From Cytophagales bacterium (GTDB lineage Bacteria > Bacteroidota > Bacteroidia > Cytophagales > Thermoflexibacteraceae), in contig JAAFJS010000002.1 of NCBI GenBank assembly GCA_013298985.1, positions 26,562 to 90,561 of the forward strand: a stretch of 64,000 nt of DNA, given 5' to 3'. Shown one piece after another: positions 24,170-34,412 of this stretch; position 1 is the stretch's first letter, and each line of letters starts with the position of its first letter. The position numbers and the translations under genes were made by a program. Below the pieces are notes generated by a model. The model was given only the letters and a program-made list of their open reading frames with translations, made no database searches and was not told where the DNA came from.

Positions 24170-25879
24170 ATGGCTGATTTAAAAGTAAATTATAATTTGA
24201 AAGCCAAACAGCAGAATACTTATGACGCTATTGTTGTTGGTTCAGGCATTAGCGGCGGCTGGGCGGCAAAAGAGCTTTGTGAGAAAGGGCTAAAAGTCCT
24301 TATGCTCGACAAAGGTTGGAACTTAGAGCATGGCAAGTACGAAAATGCCTTCAAACAACCTTGGGAAACCAAATATCGCGGACGCATCACTGACAAGCAA
24401 CGTCAGTCGCACCCTTTCCTGAGCCGCGATTATCCTTATAATGAACACAGTGAGAAATACTGGTTCAATGACGAAGATGCGCCTTACGATGAAACGAAGC
24501 GTTTTGACTGGTATCGCCCTAATATTGTAGGCGGAAAATCCATCATGTGGGGGAGGCAGTCTTACCGTTTTAGTGAGATGGACTTCGAGGCAAACGCCAA
24601 AGATGGTATTGCCGTAGATTGGCCTGTGCGCTACAAAGACCTTGCGCCTTGGTACGATTATGTGGAGCAATTTGCAGGCATTAGCGGACAAAACGAAGGC
24701 TTGCCACAGCTGCCCGATGGCAAATTCCTCCCGCCTATGGAGCTAAACTGCTTAGAAAAACAAGTGGCAGGAAAAATAAAGGCAAACTTCAAAGACAGAA
24801 TTATGACCATAGGTCGCGTGGCAAACCTGACACAAGCCATCAATGGTCGCGCTGCCTGCCAATACCGCAATTTGTGTAGCCGCGGCTGTAATTATGGTGC
24901 TTATTTCAGCACACAGTCTGCTACGCTTCCTGCCGCCATGAAAACAGGCAACTTGACAGTTCGCCCGCTTTCCATAGCCAGTGAGGTTATTTTTGATGAA
25001 AAAACACAAAAAGCAAGCGGCGTAAGGGTAATAGATGTAGATTCCAAAGAAACGATTGATTTCTTTGCAAAAATTATTTTCTTGAATGGCTCTACGCTTG
25101 GCTCTACCTTGCTGATGCTCAACTCCATGTCCAGCCGTTTCCCTAATGGCTTGGGCAATGACAGCGACCAATTAGGCAGAAACCTGATGGACCACCATTT
25201 CCGTTGTGGTGCAAGTGGAACAAGCGAGGAATTCCAAGACCAGTATTATTTTGGAAGACGTGCCAACGGTTTCTACATTCCCAGATTCCGCAATATCGGC
25301 AAAAATGACAGAGAATACATCAGAGGCTTTGGCTACCAAGGCGGTGCAAGTCGCACAGGCTGGCAGAGAGGCATCGCCGAAATGGGCGTAGGCAAAGATT
25401 TCAAAGAGTCTTTAATCGCCCCAGGCAACTGGACAATAGGCATGACGGGCTTTGGCGAGGCTTTGCCTTATGCTGAAAACCGCGTAACCCTAAACAAGCA
25501 AAAATTGGATAAATGGGGTATGCCAACGCTGACCTTTGACTGCGAGTTTAAGGAAAATGAAACCAAAATGCGTAAGGACATGATAAATGATGCCGCAGAA
25601 ATGCTCGAATCAGCAGGCATCAAAGATGTCAAAACTTATGACAATGGCTCTTTCCCTGGCATGGCTATCCACGAAATGGGAACAGCGCGCATGGGCAAAG
25701 ACCCCAAAACGTCAGTTTTGAATGGTTTTAACCAAATGTGGGCAGTGAAAAACGTATTTGTTACTGATGGTTCGTTTATGACTTCCGCAGGTTGCCAAAA
25801 TCCTTCTTTGGGCTACATGGCGTTCACTGCTCGCGCTTGCGACTACGCAGTGAAGGAACTGAAAAAAGGCAATATTTAA
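24170..25879 (+). CDS. GMC-family FAD-dependent oxidoreductase (sugar dehydrogenase catalytic subunit)
   Basis: A 569-residue flavoprotein. The dinucleotide-binding motif VGSGISGG is at about residues 22-29. GGKSIMWGRQSYR and the C-terminal HEMGTARMGKDPKTSVLN ... SAGCQNPSLGYMAFTARA contain the conserved His and Asn of the GMC active site. It lacks its own signal peptide, in keeping with export as a complex with the Tat-signal partner encoded just upstream. Substrate unknown; gluconate, glucose or another polyol is possible. A hairpin terminator follows, so the two genes form one short operon. Confidence 0.9.
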   Translation: MADLKVNYNLKAKQQNTYDAIVVGSGISGGWAAKELCEKGLKVLMLDKGWNLEHGKYENAFKQPWETKYRGRITDKQRQSHPFLSRDYPYNEHSEKYWFNDEDAPYDETKRFDWYRPNIVGGKSIMWGRQSYRFSEMDFEANAKDGIAVDWPVRYKDLAPWYDYVEQFAGISGQNEGLPQLPDGKFLPPMELNCLEKQVAGKIKANFKDRIMTIGRVANLTQAINGRAACQYRNLCSRGCNYGAYFSTQSATLPAAMKTGNLTVRPLSIASEVIFDEKTQKASGVRVIDVDSKETIDFFAKIIFLNGSTLGSTLLMLNSMSSRFPNGLGNDSDQLGRNLMDHHFRCGASGTSEEFQDQYYFGRRANGFYIPRFRNIGKNDREYIRGFGYQGGASRTGWQRGIAEMGVGKDFKESLIAPGNWTIGMTGFGEALPYAENRVTLNKQKLDKWGMPTLTFDCEFKENETKMRKDMINDAAEMLESAGIKDVKTYDNGSFPGMAIHEMGTARMGKDPKTSVLNGFNQMWAVKNVFVTDGSFMTSAGCQNPSLGYMAFTARACDYAVKELKKGNI

Positions 25880-25902
25880 TAGCTCGAACAAATAAAAAAA
25901 TG

Positions 25903-25941
25903 AAAAAGACATCTTCCGTAGTTTGGGAGGTGTCTTTTTTT
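25903..25941 (+). terminator. Terminator of the dehydrogenase operon
   Basis: AAAAAGACATCTTCC pairs with GGGAGGTGTCTTTTTTT with G-U pairs, ending in seven T. It lies 24 bases after the GMC stop codon. Confidence 0.75.
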
Positions 25942-26051
25942 ATTTGGGCTTTTCAGTGTTTAAAAATATGAGTTACTACGATATTCAAATAGCTCAAAAA
26001 CATCTTTATAAATTGGATATTGGCAGAGAGTAAACACAAAGAGATAGATTA

Positions 26052-26293
26052 TTAAGATATTTTTGATTTGATAATTTCTATTATTTGCCGTTTTCTTTCC
26101 TTTTTGGAATCATCATAGTTCTGTTTACTAAAATTGCCTTTTGCATATTTTTGATTATTAATAATGACTAATTTCTTGATATGTAAATACACTCCTCCAC
26201 AAAATTTTCCCTCAAAATAGCAAACTTTTTCCCAAGTTTATTACTTTTAGAGTTGCAAATCAAAAGCATATCATTTCCTACAACAAATTCCAT
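26052..26293 (-). pseudogene. Small hypothetical gene with a frameshift
   Basis: Reading the minus strand from ATG 26293 gives 41 codons beginning MEFVVGNDMLLICNSK and ending at TAG 26168. In the overlapping frame the protein continues as VYLHIKKLVIINNQKYAKGN ... to TAA 26052. The two parts join naturally around 26184 if one base is restored, giving about 79 residues with consistent Lys-rich, Bacteroidota-like composition and codon use. I recognise no family. It is either a decayed gene or a sequencing/assembly slip. Confidence 0.5.
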
Positions 26294-26388
26294 TTCTGAG
26301 TTAATATTTTTTGTATTTTACTAAAATCAAGTAAATTACAGCAAAAAATTCATCGTTTATTACTTTTTAATTCATCAATACTTTATTT

Positions 26389-29300
26389 ATGAAACAACGA
26401 TTATCCTTATTTGTGTTGCTTGTATTGTCGCAGGCAATTTTTTCTGTACCTACTTACGCACAGAAAAAAGGAGTTACTCCCACTGCGGGCGTGAGCAAAA
26501 TGTACGACAGCACCCTTTACAATGCGCTGGAATGGCGCAATATCGGTCCCTTCCGAGGTGGGCGTTCCAGTGCAGTAGCGGGCGTAGAGGGACAGCCTAA
26601 CGTGTATTACATGGGTAGCGTAGGCGGTGGCGTGTGGAAAACCACAGACGCAGGCAACTCTTGGGCAAATATCTCTGATGGCTACTTTGGCGGCTCTATC
26701 GGCGCAGTGGCAGTGGCAGAGTCCGACCCAAACGTGATTTACGTAGGCGGTGGCGAAAAAACGGTGCGTGGCAACGTTTCGCATGGCTACGGTATCTGGA
26801 AAAGCTATGACGCTGGCAAAACTTGGGAATATGTGGGTTTGCGTGAAACTCAGCGCATTTCTCGTATTCGTATTCACCCAAAAAATCCTGATATTGCTTA
26901 TGCCGCAGTGATGGGACACCTTTTTGGTGCAAACGAAGAACGTGGCGTTTATAAAACCACAGATGGTGGAAAGACTTGGAAAAGAGTGCTTTTTGCTAAT
27001 AATCAAGCAGGTGCAGTAGATTTGATTCTCGACCCCAATAATCCAAGAATCATATTTGCAAGCACTTGGAAAGTGATTCGCACGCCTTATAGCATGGAAA
27101 GTGGTGGCGAAGGCTCGGCACTTTGGTACAGCACTGACGGTGGCGATACTTGGAAGGACATTTCCAAAAATAAAGGGCTTCCCAAAGGGACTTGGGGCAT
27201 TGTGGGCGTTACCGTTTCCCCCGTCAATTCCAATCGAGTATGGGCAATCATTGAGAACCAAGAAGGTGGCGTGTATCGTTCTGATGATGGCGGCACCACT
27301 TGGGCAAAGGTAAACGATAACCGCAATCTGCGGCAAAGGGCGTGGTATTATTCACGCATTTTTGCAGATACCCAAGACGAAAATATGGTTTATGTCGTCA
27401 ATGTGAGCTATGGTGTTTCCAGAGATGGCGGCAGAAATTTTGAGATGAAAAACGCACCACATGGCGACCACCACGATTTGTGGATTTCTAAGCAAAATCA
27501 TAACTACATGGTGATTGCTGATGACGGCGGCGCACAAGTTAGCCTTGATGGTGGGGAAAATTTCACCACTTATCACAACCAGCCTACTGCCCAGTATTAC
27601 AGAGTTACTACGGACAATAGTTTTCCATACAGAATTTATGTTGCCCAGCAAGATAATTCTACACTTCGTGTAAAGCACAGAAGCACCAGTTTTGAAGGAA
27701 TTACAGAAAAAGACTGGGAAATTACGGCAGGTGGCGAAAGTGGACACATTGCCGTCGACCCCAAAAATAATGACATCGTGTATGGAGGCTCTTATGGTGG
27801 CTATTTGACCAGAGTCGACCACAAAACAGGCGAGGAAAGAACGGTAGATGTTTATCCTGACAACCCGATGGGCGACGGTGCAAGTGCCATGAAATATCGT
27901 TTTCAGTGGAACTTCCCGATTTTCTTTTCTCCTCACAATCCTAATGCGCTTTATACCGCAGGTAATCACTTGTTCAAAAGCACAAATGAAGGACAATCTT
28001 GGGAAAAAATTAGTCCAGATTTGACTAAAAACGAACCTACAAAAATGATTAGTTCTGGCGGTTCTATCACCAAAGACAACACTGGGGTAGAATATTACTG
28101 CACAATTTTCGCTGCTTGCGAGTCGCCTTACGAAAAAGATTTGCTTTGGGTAGGCTCTGATGATGGTTTGATTCACGTAAGCAAGGACGGTGGAAAAAAT
28201 TGGGACAATGTAACTCCTCCCAAAACTATCATGCCCGAATGGTTGATGATTAACAGCATTGACCCGCACCCATTTGTCAAAGGTGGTGCTTATGTGGCAG
28301 GTACGCTTTACAAAGGCAATGATTTTCAGCCTTATTTGTACAAAACCTTAGATTACGGAAAAACGTGGACAAAAATCACCAATGGTATTCCTAAGTCGCA
28401 CTTTACCAGAGTATTACGTGCTGACCCCGCAAAGCAAGGCTTGCTTTATGCAGGAACAGAAACAGGAATGTATATTTCCTTTGATGATGGCGCAAACTGG
28501 CAATCTTTCCAGTTAAATTTGCCTATTGTTCCGATTACCGATTTGGTCATCAAAGACGGCGATTTGATAGCGGCAACGCAGGGCAGAAGTTTGTGGCTCA
28601 TAGACGACCTCGCCCCTTTGAGAGAGCTAAAACCTGAACACAAAGACAAAAACTTAATCGTTTTTAATCCAAGAAAAACGTATAAAATAGATGGTGGTAA
28701 CTTTGGAAACCCCAAATTGGTAGGAAAAAACCCTCCAAACGGTGCTACTTTCCAATATTACCTCAAATCTGCGCCCGATTCTGCCAATGTATTGAGCATC
28801 GAGATTTTGGATAGAAATCAAAAATCTATTAAAAAATACGCTTCTAACGCCAAAGAAAAAGCAGATATGGTAGAAGCAAAAACAAATGGCAATCGCTTTA
28901 CGTGGAATATGCGCTACCCCAATGCAGAAACTTTTGACGGCATGATTGTCTGGAATAGAGGTGGCTTGACGGGTCCAATGGCTGTTCCAGGAACTTACTA
29001 CGCCAAAATCAGATTTGGGAAAGACTCGACCACTGTATCTTTCGAAATCGTCAAAGACCCAAGACTAAGCGTAACCCAAGAGGACTTGCAAGCGCAGTTT
29101 GACTTCCTCATGGAAATCAGGGACAAACTCACCGAAACGCACAAGGCTATCAAGGACATCAGAAGCGTGAGAGGGCAAATGAACGCCTACAAGCAGTTTT
29201 TGGACAAGGACAAGCACAAACAAGTCCTCGACAACATCAAGGATTTTGACAAGAAAATGACGGAAATAGAGGAAAAACTCTACCAAACCAAGAACCGCAG

Positions 29301-29556
29301 TGGACAAGACCCGCTTAACTTTCCTATCCGCCTGAACGACAAACTAAGCGGCGTAGCTGGTGTAGCCAATAGTGGTAATTTCCGCCCGACTGACCAAGCC
29401 TCTGATGTGAAAAAAGACCTCACAGGCAAGATAGATGGCGAACTTAGCAAACTCAAATCTCTCTTTGCCAATGACTTGCCTAAATTAAACGAGTTGATAA
29501 AGCAACAAAACATAGACCCATTGATGTTGAAGAAGGAAGAGAAGAAATCGCAATAG
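26389..29556 (+). CDS. BNR/Asp-box (sortilin-like) beta-propeller exported protein
   Basis: A 1055-residue protein with a signal peptide (about 1-24, ending TYAQ). Residues about 45-760 form beta-propeller repeats with many Asp-box motifs, such as KTTDAGNSW, KTTDGGKTW, YSTDGGDTW, RSDDGGTTW and VSKDGGKNW. The C-terminal third has a beta-sandwich region (ILDRNQKSIKKY, FTWNMRYPNAE) and ends in a helical stretch. Relatives are annotated as VPS10/sortilin-like or glycosyl hydrolase proteins, but no catalytic site is obvious. It probably binds or degrades an extracellular polymer or peptide. It is flanked by terminators on both sides, so it is a single-gene unit. Confidence 0.85.
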   Translation: MKQRLSLFVLLVLSQAIFSVPTYAQKKGVTPTAGVSKMYDSTLYNALEWRNIGPFRGGRSSAVAGVEGQPNVYYMGSVGGGVWKTTDAGNSWANISDGYFGGSIGAVAVAESDPNVIYVGGGEKTVRGNVSHGYGIWKSYDAGKTWEYVGLRETQRISRIRIHPKNPDIAYAAVMGHLFGANEERGVYKTTDGGKTWKRVLFANNQAGAVDLILDPNNPRIIFASTWKVIRTPYSMESGGEGSALWYSTDGGDTWKDISKNKGLPKGTWGIVGVTVSPVNSNRVWAIIENQEGGVYRSDDGGTTWAKVNDNRNLRQRAWYYSRIFADTQDENMVYVVNVSYGVSRDGGRNFEMKNAPHGDHHDLWISKQNHNYMVIADDGGAQVSLDGGENFTTYHNQPTAQYYRVTTDNSFPYRIYVAQQDNSTLRVKHRSTSFEGITEKDWEITAGGESGHIAVDPKNNDIVYGGSYGGYLTRVDHKTGEERTVDVYPDNPMGDGASAMKYRFQWNFPIFFSPHNPNALYTAGNHLFKSTNEGQSWEKISPDLTKNEPTKMISSGGSITKDNTGVEYYCTIFAACESPYEKDLLWVGSDDGLIHVSKDGGKNWDNVTPPKTIMPEWLMINSIDPHPFVKGGAYVAGTLYKGNDFQPYLYKTLDYGKTWTKITNGIPKSHFTRVLRADPAKQGLLYAGTETGMYISFDDGANWQSFQLNLPIVPITDLVIKDGDLIAATQGRSLWLIDDLAPLRELKPEHKDKNLIVFNPRKTYKIDGGNFGNPKLVGKNPPNGATFQYYLKSAPDSANVLSIEILDRNQKSIKKYASNAKEKADMVEAKTNGNRFTWNMRYPNAETFDGMIVWNRGGLTGPMAVPGTYYAKIRFGKDSTTVSFEIVKDPRLSVTQEDLQAQFDFLMEIRDKLTETHKAIKDIRSVRGQMNAYKQFLDKDKHKQVLDNIKDFDKKMTEIEEKLYQTKNRSGQDPLNFPIRLNDKLSGVAGVANSGNFRPTDQASDVKKDLTGKIDGELSKLKSLFANDLPKLNELIKQQNIDPLMLKKEEKKSQ

Positions 29557-29717
29557 GGAAAACTACACCTCAAAAATTTGAGCATTTCTACTCACTATTT
29601 TTGAGCAAAGTATGTTATAGGTTAAGATATAAAAACCTCCTAATTTTGTAACATCATAAGATATAAAAAATCTTATAAAGATATTATTAAGGGGGTAAAT
29701 TTGAAACAAATGACATT
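29557..29717. other. Untranslated stretch before a distant terminator
   Basis: The BNR gene stops at 29556 but the next terminator stem begins only at 29718. The spacer holds TAATTTTG near 29639-29646, matching the -7 promoter element, and AGATATAAAAAATCTTATAAAGAT. It could be a long 3' UTR or a short non-coding RNA ending at the terminator. No ORF is supported. Confidence 0.3.
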
Positions 29718-29751
29718 CAGTCCTTTCTCTTTGAGGAGGGACTGTTTTTTT
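29718..29751 (+). terminator. Strong terminator downstream of the BNR gene
   Basis: CAGTCCTTTCTC (29718-29729) pairs with GAGGAGGGACTG (29733-29744) with two G-U pairs, followed by seven T. Confidence 0.8.
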
Positions 29752-29848
29752 GTGTTCTTTTTTAGCTTATTATTAGCACAACTCAAAGAATTAAGCTAAA
29801 AAAGAATAAAAAACGAAGTATATCAATGGACGGCAGTGTAAAATTTTA

Positions 29849-29868
29849 GAACGGTTCGCCACTGCGAT
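29849..29868 (-). repeat. Dispersed ACGGCGAACCGT-type repeat
   Basis: Reverse-oriented copy (AATCGCAGTGGCGAACCGT) of the short repeat also found at 37921-37939, 58583-58602 and 59495-59513. The core can form a small ACGG / CCGT hairpin. Confidence 0.45.
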
Positions 29869-29921
29869 TGTAAAAGATGTTTACCTGCTTTAATAAGTAG
29901 CTGTTTAGCATCATTTTTTGT

Positions 29922-29970
29922 AAAAAAACTAACCAATATCCACCCAAAACAATGCGTGAATATTGGTTAG
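29922..29970 (-). terminator. Terminator of lon
   Basis: CTAACCAATATCCAC (29929-29943) pairs with GTGAATATTGGTTAG (29956-29970) with one mismatch. Seven T follow on the minus strand. It begins six bases after the lon stop codon. Confidence 0.8.
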
Positions 29971-29975
29971 CAACA

Positions 29976-32477
29976 TCAAACTGCCTGCGCTGGCTTTTCA
30001 GTTTTGTTGGTATCTTCCAGTTTAAAATTCATGGGTTGGCTCACTTTTTCTGTGGTCAGAGCCAGATTCAGCACATCATTGACCGTTTCTACATAATGGA
30101 ATTGCAAATCTTTGAGGTAATCTTTTTCTATTTCGTCAATGTCTTTTTTGTTTTTGACGGACATGAGTATTTCCTTGATGCCTGCGCGTCGTGCCGCCAA
30201 GACTTTTTCCTTGATGCCTCCCACAGGCAATACCTTCCCACGAAGCGTAATTTCGCCCGTCATAGCCAGTTTTTCCTTGATTTTACGCTGGGTATAGACT
30301 GATGCCAAGGCAGTAAACATGGTAATTCCTGCCGAAGGTCCATCTTTTGGCACTGCGCCCGCAGGTACGTGAATGTGCAAATCATACTGACTAAAAATGC
30401 GATAATCAACGCCAATATCCTCAGCATTGGCGCGCAAATAGGAAAGTGCCGCCATTGCTGATTCTTTCATTACCTCGCCAAGCTGACCAGAAATCGTCAA
30501 TCCGCCACGCCCGCGACTGAGGCTGGACTCGATAAAGAGGATTTCTCCGCCCGCCTGCGTCCAAGCCAATCCTGTGGCTACGCCTGCGGTATTGTTGTCT
30601 TGGTAAATTTCCTTGTCAAAAATGGGTACGCCCAATATTTTTTCTATGTCTGCATCTTTGAGGTTTTTGTTGTATGTTTCCTCTAAGGCAACTGATTTGG
30701 CGATATTGCGGACAACTGAAGCCAATTTTTGCTCTAAATTTCGTACGCCCGACTCGTGTGTATATTCGCTGATGACTTTCTGAATAGCTTTATTGTCAAT
30801 AGCAAAGTGCTTTCCATTCAAGCCATGGTCTTTCCTGAGCTTGGGCAGAAGGTGTTTTTTGGCAATTTCCAGTTTTTCCTCTTGCGTGTAGCCATTTATT
30901 TCTATGATTTCCATTCGGTCGCGCAGGGCGGGGTGAATGGAATCCAGCGAGTTTGCCGTTGCGATAAATAGCACTTTGGAAAGGTCATAATCTACCTCCA
31001 AATAGTTGTCCATGAAAGCGTTATTCTGCTCTGGGTCAAGGACTTCGAGCAAGGCAGAAGATGGGTCGCCTCTAAAATCGCTACCTACTTTGTCGATTTC
31101 ATCTAAGATAAAAACAGGATTGGAAGACCCTGAACGCTTGATATTCTGCAAGATACGCCCCGCCATCGCCCCTACGTAGGTCTTGCGATGCCCGCGAATT
31201 TCTGCCTCGTCATGTAGCCCGCCCAAGGACATACGCGCGTATTTTCTGCTCAAAGACTCCGCGATGGACTTGCCCAAAGAGGTTTTCCCAACGCCAGGAG
31301 GTCCATAAAAGCACAAAATTGGGCTTTTCATGTCATTTTTGAGTTTTAATACTGCCAAATACTCTAAAATACGTTCTTTGACTTTTTTAAGTCCATGGTG
31401 GTCTTTGTCTAAGATTTTTTGAGCATTTTTTAGGTCAAAACTGTCTTTGGTGTATTCATTCCAAGGTAGGTCAAGCAGAAATTCCAAATAGCCCAGTGCC
31501 ATCGGGTACTCGGCGGCGGCTGGATTCATGCGCGTGAGCCTATCTACTTCTTTCTTGAAATGCTTTGCCACGGTTTCAGACCATTGCTTTTTGCTTGCTC
31601 TTAGTTTGAGGTTTTCGATGTCCTGCTCTGTGTTTTCATCGCCCAGCTCGTCTTGTAGCACCTTGATTTGTTGGCGAAGGAAATAATCCCTCTGCTGTTG
31701 GTCGATGTCTGTGTGTGTTTTAGAGTGGATTTCCTTCTTGATTTCCAAGAGTTGGATATCCTTCCACATATATTCTAAGAGCTTGGTAGCGCGGTCTTTG
31801 ATGTTGGTAAATTCGAGCAATTCCTGCTTTTCCTTGACCTCAGCATTGACATTAGAGCAAAGAAAATGAATAAGAAAGTTAAAACTTTCGATATTTTCTA
31901 AGGCAATTTGTGCTTCTTGGGGCAGTTCAGGATTAAGTTTGATAATTTTTTGTGCCGCTTCCTTCAAAGACTGTGTGAGTGCTTTGGTTTCGCGTTTGTT
32001 TTTCTCCAAAGGCGTGTCTATCACATAGTTCACCTTTGCGGTCAGGTAAGGCGTATCTTTGATTAACTCACTGATTTCAAACTTCTTAATCCCTTGAATA
32101 ATAATAGTAGTGTTGCCGTCGGGAAGCACCAATAATTTGAGAATCCTCGCCAGCGTACCTATCTGGTAAATATCGTTGAGTGTAGGCTCGTCGGAGGTAA
32201 TATTTCGCTGCGCCACCACACCAATCAATCGGTCTGCTTTGTATGCTTTTTTGACTAATCGGATAGATTTTTGCCTTCCTACGGTAATAGGAAGCACCAT
32301 ACTTGGGAACAAAACAGTATTTCGAATCGGGAGAATGGGCAATTCGTCAGGATATTGTTCGTCCGTTCTTTCTTCTTCTTCCGCGGAGATAAGAGGGATA
32401 AACTCCTCAGAATCATTGCTCGAAAGAAGGTTTGCGCCGCCCCAAAGTAAATTTGTATTTTTGGACTGTTTTGCCAT
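29976..32477 (-). CDS. lon: ATP-dependent protease Lon
   Basis: About 833 residues from ATG 32477 ([11 protein letters not shown]); an upstream extension to 32567 is possible but unlike family starts. An N-terminal LON substrate-binding domain ([23 protein letters not shown]) is followed by a helical region and the AAA+ module: Walker [10 protein letters not shown] at about 390 and Walker [12 protein letters not shown]. The C-terminal protease domain has the catalytic Ser in [11 protein letters not shown] and the Lys in [15 protein letters not shown]. It degrades damaged and regulatory proteins in the cytoplasm as a hexamer. Complete and of normal length. Confidence 0.95.
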   Translation of the reverse strand: MAKQSKNTNLLWGGANLLSSNDSEEFIPLISAEEEERTDEQYPDELPILPIRNTVLFPSMVLPITVGRQKSIRLVKKAYKADRLIGVVAQRNITSDEPTLNDIYQIGTLARILKLLVLPDGNTTIIIQGIKKFEISELIKDTPYLTAKVNYVIDTPLEKNKRETKALTQSLKEAAQKIIKLNPELPQEAQIALENIESFNFLIHFLCSNVNAEVKEKQELLEFTNIKDRATKLLEYMWKDIQLLEIKKEIHSKTHTDIDQQQRDYFLRQQIKVLQDELGDENTEQDIENLKLRASKKQWSETVAKHFKKEVDRLTRMNPAAAEYPMALGYLEFLLDLPWNEYTKDSFDLKNAQKILDKDHHGLKKVKERILEYLAVLKLKNDMKSPILCFYGPPGVGKTSLGKSIAESLSRKYARMSLGGLHDEAEIRGHRKTYVGAMAGRILQNIKRSGSSNPVFILDEIDKVGSDFRGDPSSALLEVLDPEQNNAFMDNYLEVDYDLSKVLFIATANSLDSIHPALRDRMEIIEINGYTQEEKLEIAKKHLLPKLRKDHGLNGKHFAIDNKAIQKVISEYTHESGVRNLEQKLASVVRNIAKSVALEETYNKNLKDADIEKILGVPIFDKEIYQDNNTAGVATGLAWTQAGGEILFIESSLSRGRGGLTISGQLGEVMKESAMAALSYLRANAEDIGVDYRIFSQYDLHIHVPAGAVPKDGPSAGITMFTALASVYTQRKIKEKLAMTGEITLRGKVLPVGGIKEKVLAARRAGIKEILMSVKNKKDIDEIEKDYLKDLQFHYVETVNDVLNLALTTEKVSQPMNFKLEDTNKTEKPAQAV

Positions 32478-32716
32478 ATTTTCAGTTTGTCTTGTCTTTT
32501 TTCTGCCAAATTGACATCTATTATCCATCATCATTGGAACGAATTTGGCAGAATGGTATTTTATCAAAATTAAAAGAAGAACTACAAAATTACATCTATT
32601 TATTGATTTTTATTGTATTTTCACATTTTAAAACACAATTAAATAAAAGATAGCGAGATGGAAGCTCTCCATTAGTCAATCTCTGTGCCACTGTCCCAAA
32701 CCAAAAAATAAATTTT

Positions 32717-34105
32717 ATGGGTTTACAAGACCTCATTCTTGCGCCGATTTATTTTGCTATTTTGTATGGATTATTTTCTGCTTTTCGCAGAAACTACACC
32801 AATAAACTTAACCGCAACTATTTTTTGCAGGCTTTGCAGGCAAAGTTTGCTGGGGCTATCGCGCTGGGGCTTATCTATTATTACTACTATGATGGCGGCG
32901 ATACTACGCTTTATTTCGAGTTGGCAAGGTACATCAGACGTAGTTTTTATGAATCACCTGCTACTTTTTTCCGAATTGTTTTTGGACCTATGGACCCGTA
33001 TGATGGCTCTCTCACCCCTTATGTAGGCGCAAATATGTTTTATGCAAAACGAGATGCAGAAACTTTTTTTTTCATACGCATCATTTCCATCTGCAATCTA
33101 ATTTCGTTTGATACCTACTCAGTTTCTGCCATGTTGCTCGCTACTTTTAGCTTTATTGGCTCTTGGGCGGTTTATTTGGTGTTTATTGATGTTTACCCTA
33201 ATCTTACCAAGCCCTTGGGTTGGTCTATTTTGTTTATTCCTTCTGTCGTATTTTGGGGGTCAGGCATGATGAAAGACAGCATTACATTGGGGTCTATTGG
33301 GCTGGTATTCTATGGATTCTATCATGTTTTTGTCAAAAAGAAAAAAAGTATTTCCAAAGGTGGCATTGCCTTGGCATTTGGTTTATTTGTTATCATTTCG
33401 GTACGGGCGCACTATCTGTACTGCCTGATTCCTGCGCTGATGCTTTGGGTGTATCTCAAATTTAGGGAAAATATCAAGTCAAAAGCCTTAAAAATAATTG
33501 CTACGCCGTTTTTGATTGTGATAGGATTGGTGCTTGGCTATTTTACTTCCATCAAACTCAACGAAGAAAGTGCCTATAACATTGATAATCTGGCGACTAA
33601 AACCAAAGTTACTTCTTCATATTTACAAGATGTGGGCAAAGGCTCTGCTTACAATATCGGAGAATATGATGGCACAATTAGTGGTATGGTGCGCCTTTTC
33701 CCGCAGGCGGTAGGCACTGCGCTATTTCGTCCGTTTTTGTGGGAGGCGCGCAACCCTGTTTCCTTGATTGCTTCCTTAGAATCTACACTTTTTTTATTTC
33801 TTACCCTGCGTCTATTCTACAAAGTAAAATTCCGACGACTTATTCGCATTGTTTTTGCCGAACATCTTGTTTTTGTAAGTTTGGCTTTTGCGGTAGCCTT
33901 TTCCTTTTCGGTGGGGATTGCTTCTGGGAATTTTGGTACGCTGGTAAGGTACAAAATCCAGATGATGCCTTTCTATCTTTCCGCCTTGGTGATTATCACG
34001 AATCTGACGCGAAAAGTAAAAAAACAAACAGTGATTGTGCAAAGACAGCGCATCATGCCTCCCGAACCGCCTACTGCTGAGGAAGCCGAAAAACCTGTGG
34101 AATGA
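32717..34105 (+). CDS. Polytopic membrane protein of unknown function
   Basis: A 462-residue protein with about ten hydrophobic segments and a Pro/Glu-rich C-terminal tail (PPEPPTAEEAEKPVE). A periplasmic-type loop after the second segment carries DGGDTTLYFELARYI, and a later loop has GYFTSIKLNEES. The layout resembles multi-membrane-span glycosyltransferases or O-antigen-type proteins, and the DGGD sequence early in the first loop could be an acidic active-site motif, but I cannot assign a family. It is divergent from lon and has no neighbour in the same operon. Confidence 0.6.
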   Translation: MGLQDLILAPIYFAILYGLFSAFRRNYTNKLNRNYFLQALQAKFAGAIALGLIYYYYYDGGDTTLYFELARYIRRSFYESPATFFRIVFGPMDPYDGSLTPYVGANMFYAKRDAETFFFIRIISICNLISFDTYSVSAMLLATFSFIGSWAVYLVFIDVYPNLTKPLGWSILFIPSVVFWGSGMMKDSITLGSIGLVFYGFYHVFVKKKKSISKGGIALAFGLFVIISVRAHYLYCLIPALMLWVYLKFRENIKSKALKIIATPFLIVIGLVLGYFTSIKLNEESAYNIDNLATKTKVTSSYLQDVGKGSAYNIGEYDGTISGMVRLFPQAVGTALFRPFLWEARNPVSLIASLESTLFLFLTLRLFYKVKFRRLIRIVFAEHLVFVSLAFAVAFSFSVGIASGNFGTLVRYKIQMMPFYLSALVIITNLTRKVKKQTVIVQRQRIMPPEPPTAEEAEKPVE

Positions 34106-34412
34106 GTGAAGTTTTACTACAAAGTGTGATTTTTAGCAGATTGTGTAGGTGAAAAAAACACGTATGATAAAAAAACTTAAAAAATGAGGGCAAGATGGCA
34201 AGTTCCATACAGTAGAAAAAGTCTATCAAGCAATGAAAGATAATCAACACTAATACTTTTTTTATATTGATTACCAATTTTTTAACACCTCGCTTGTATC
34301 ATAGTGGAATTAGGGTGAGCCATAGAACACTTCATACTGAAACTCAAAAGGTCTTTAAGCTACAATTATTAGTGCAAATTTGATTAGGTAATTAATTATG
34401 AATTACCGCTTT
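34106..34412. other. Intergenic region between convergent genes
   Basis: AT-rich; no gene or convincing hairpin terminator was found. A 68-codon minus-strand frame here (34071-34277) overlaps the preceding gene and has no coding character. Confidence 0.35.
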
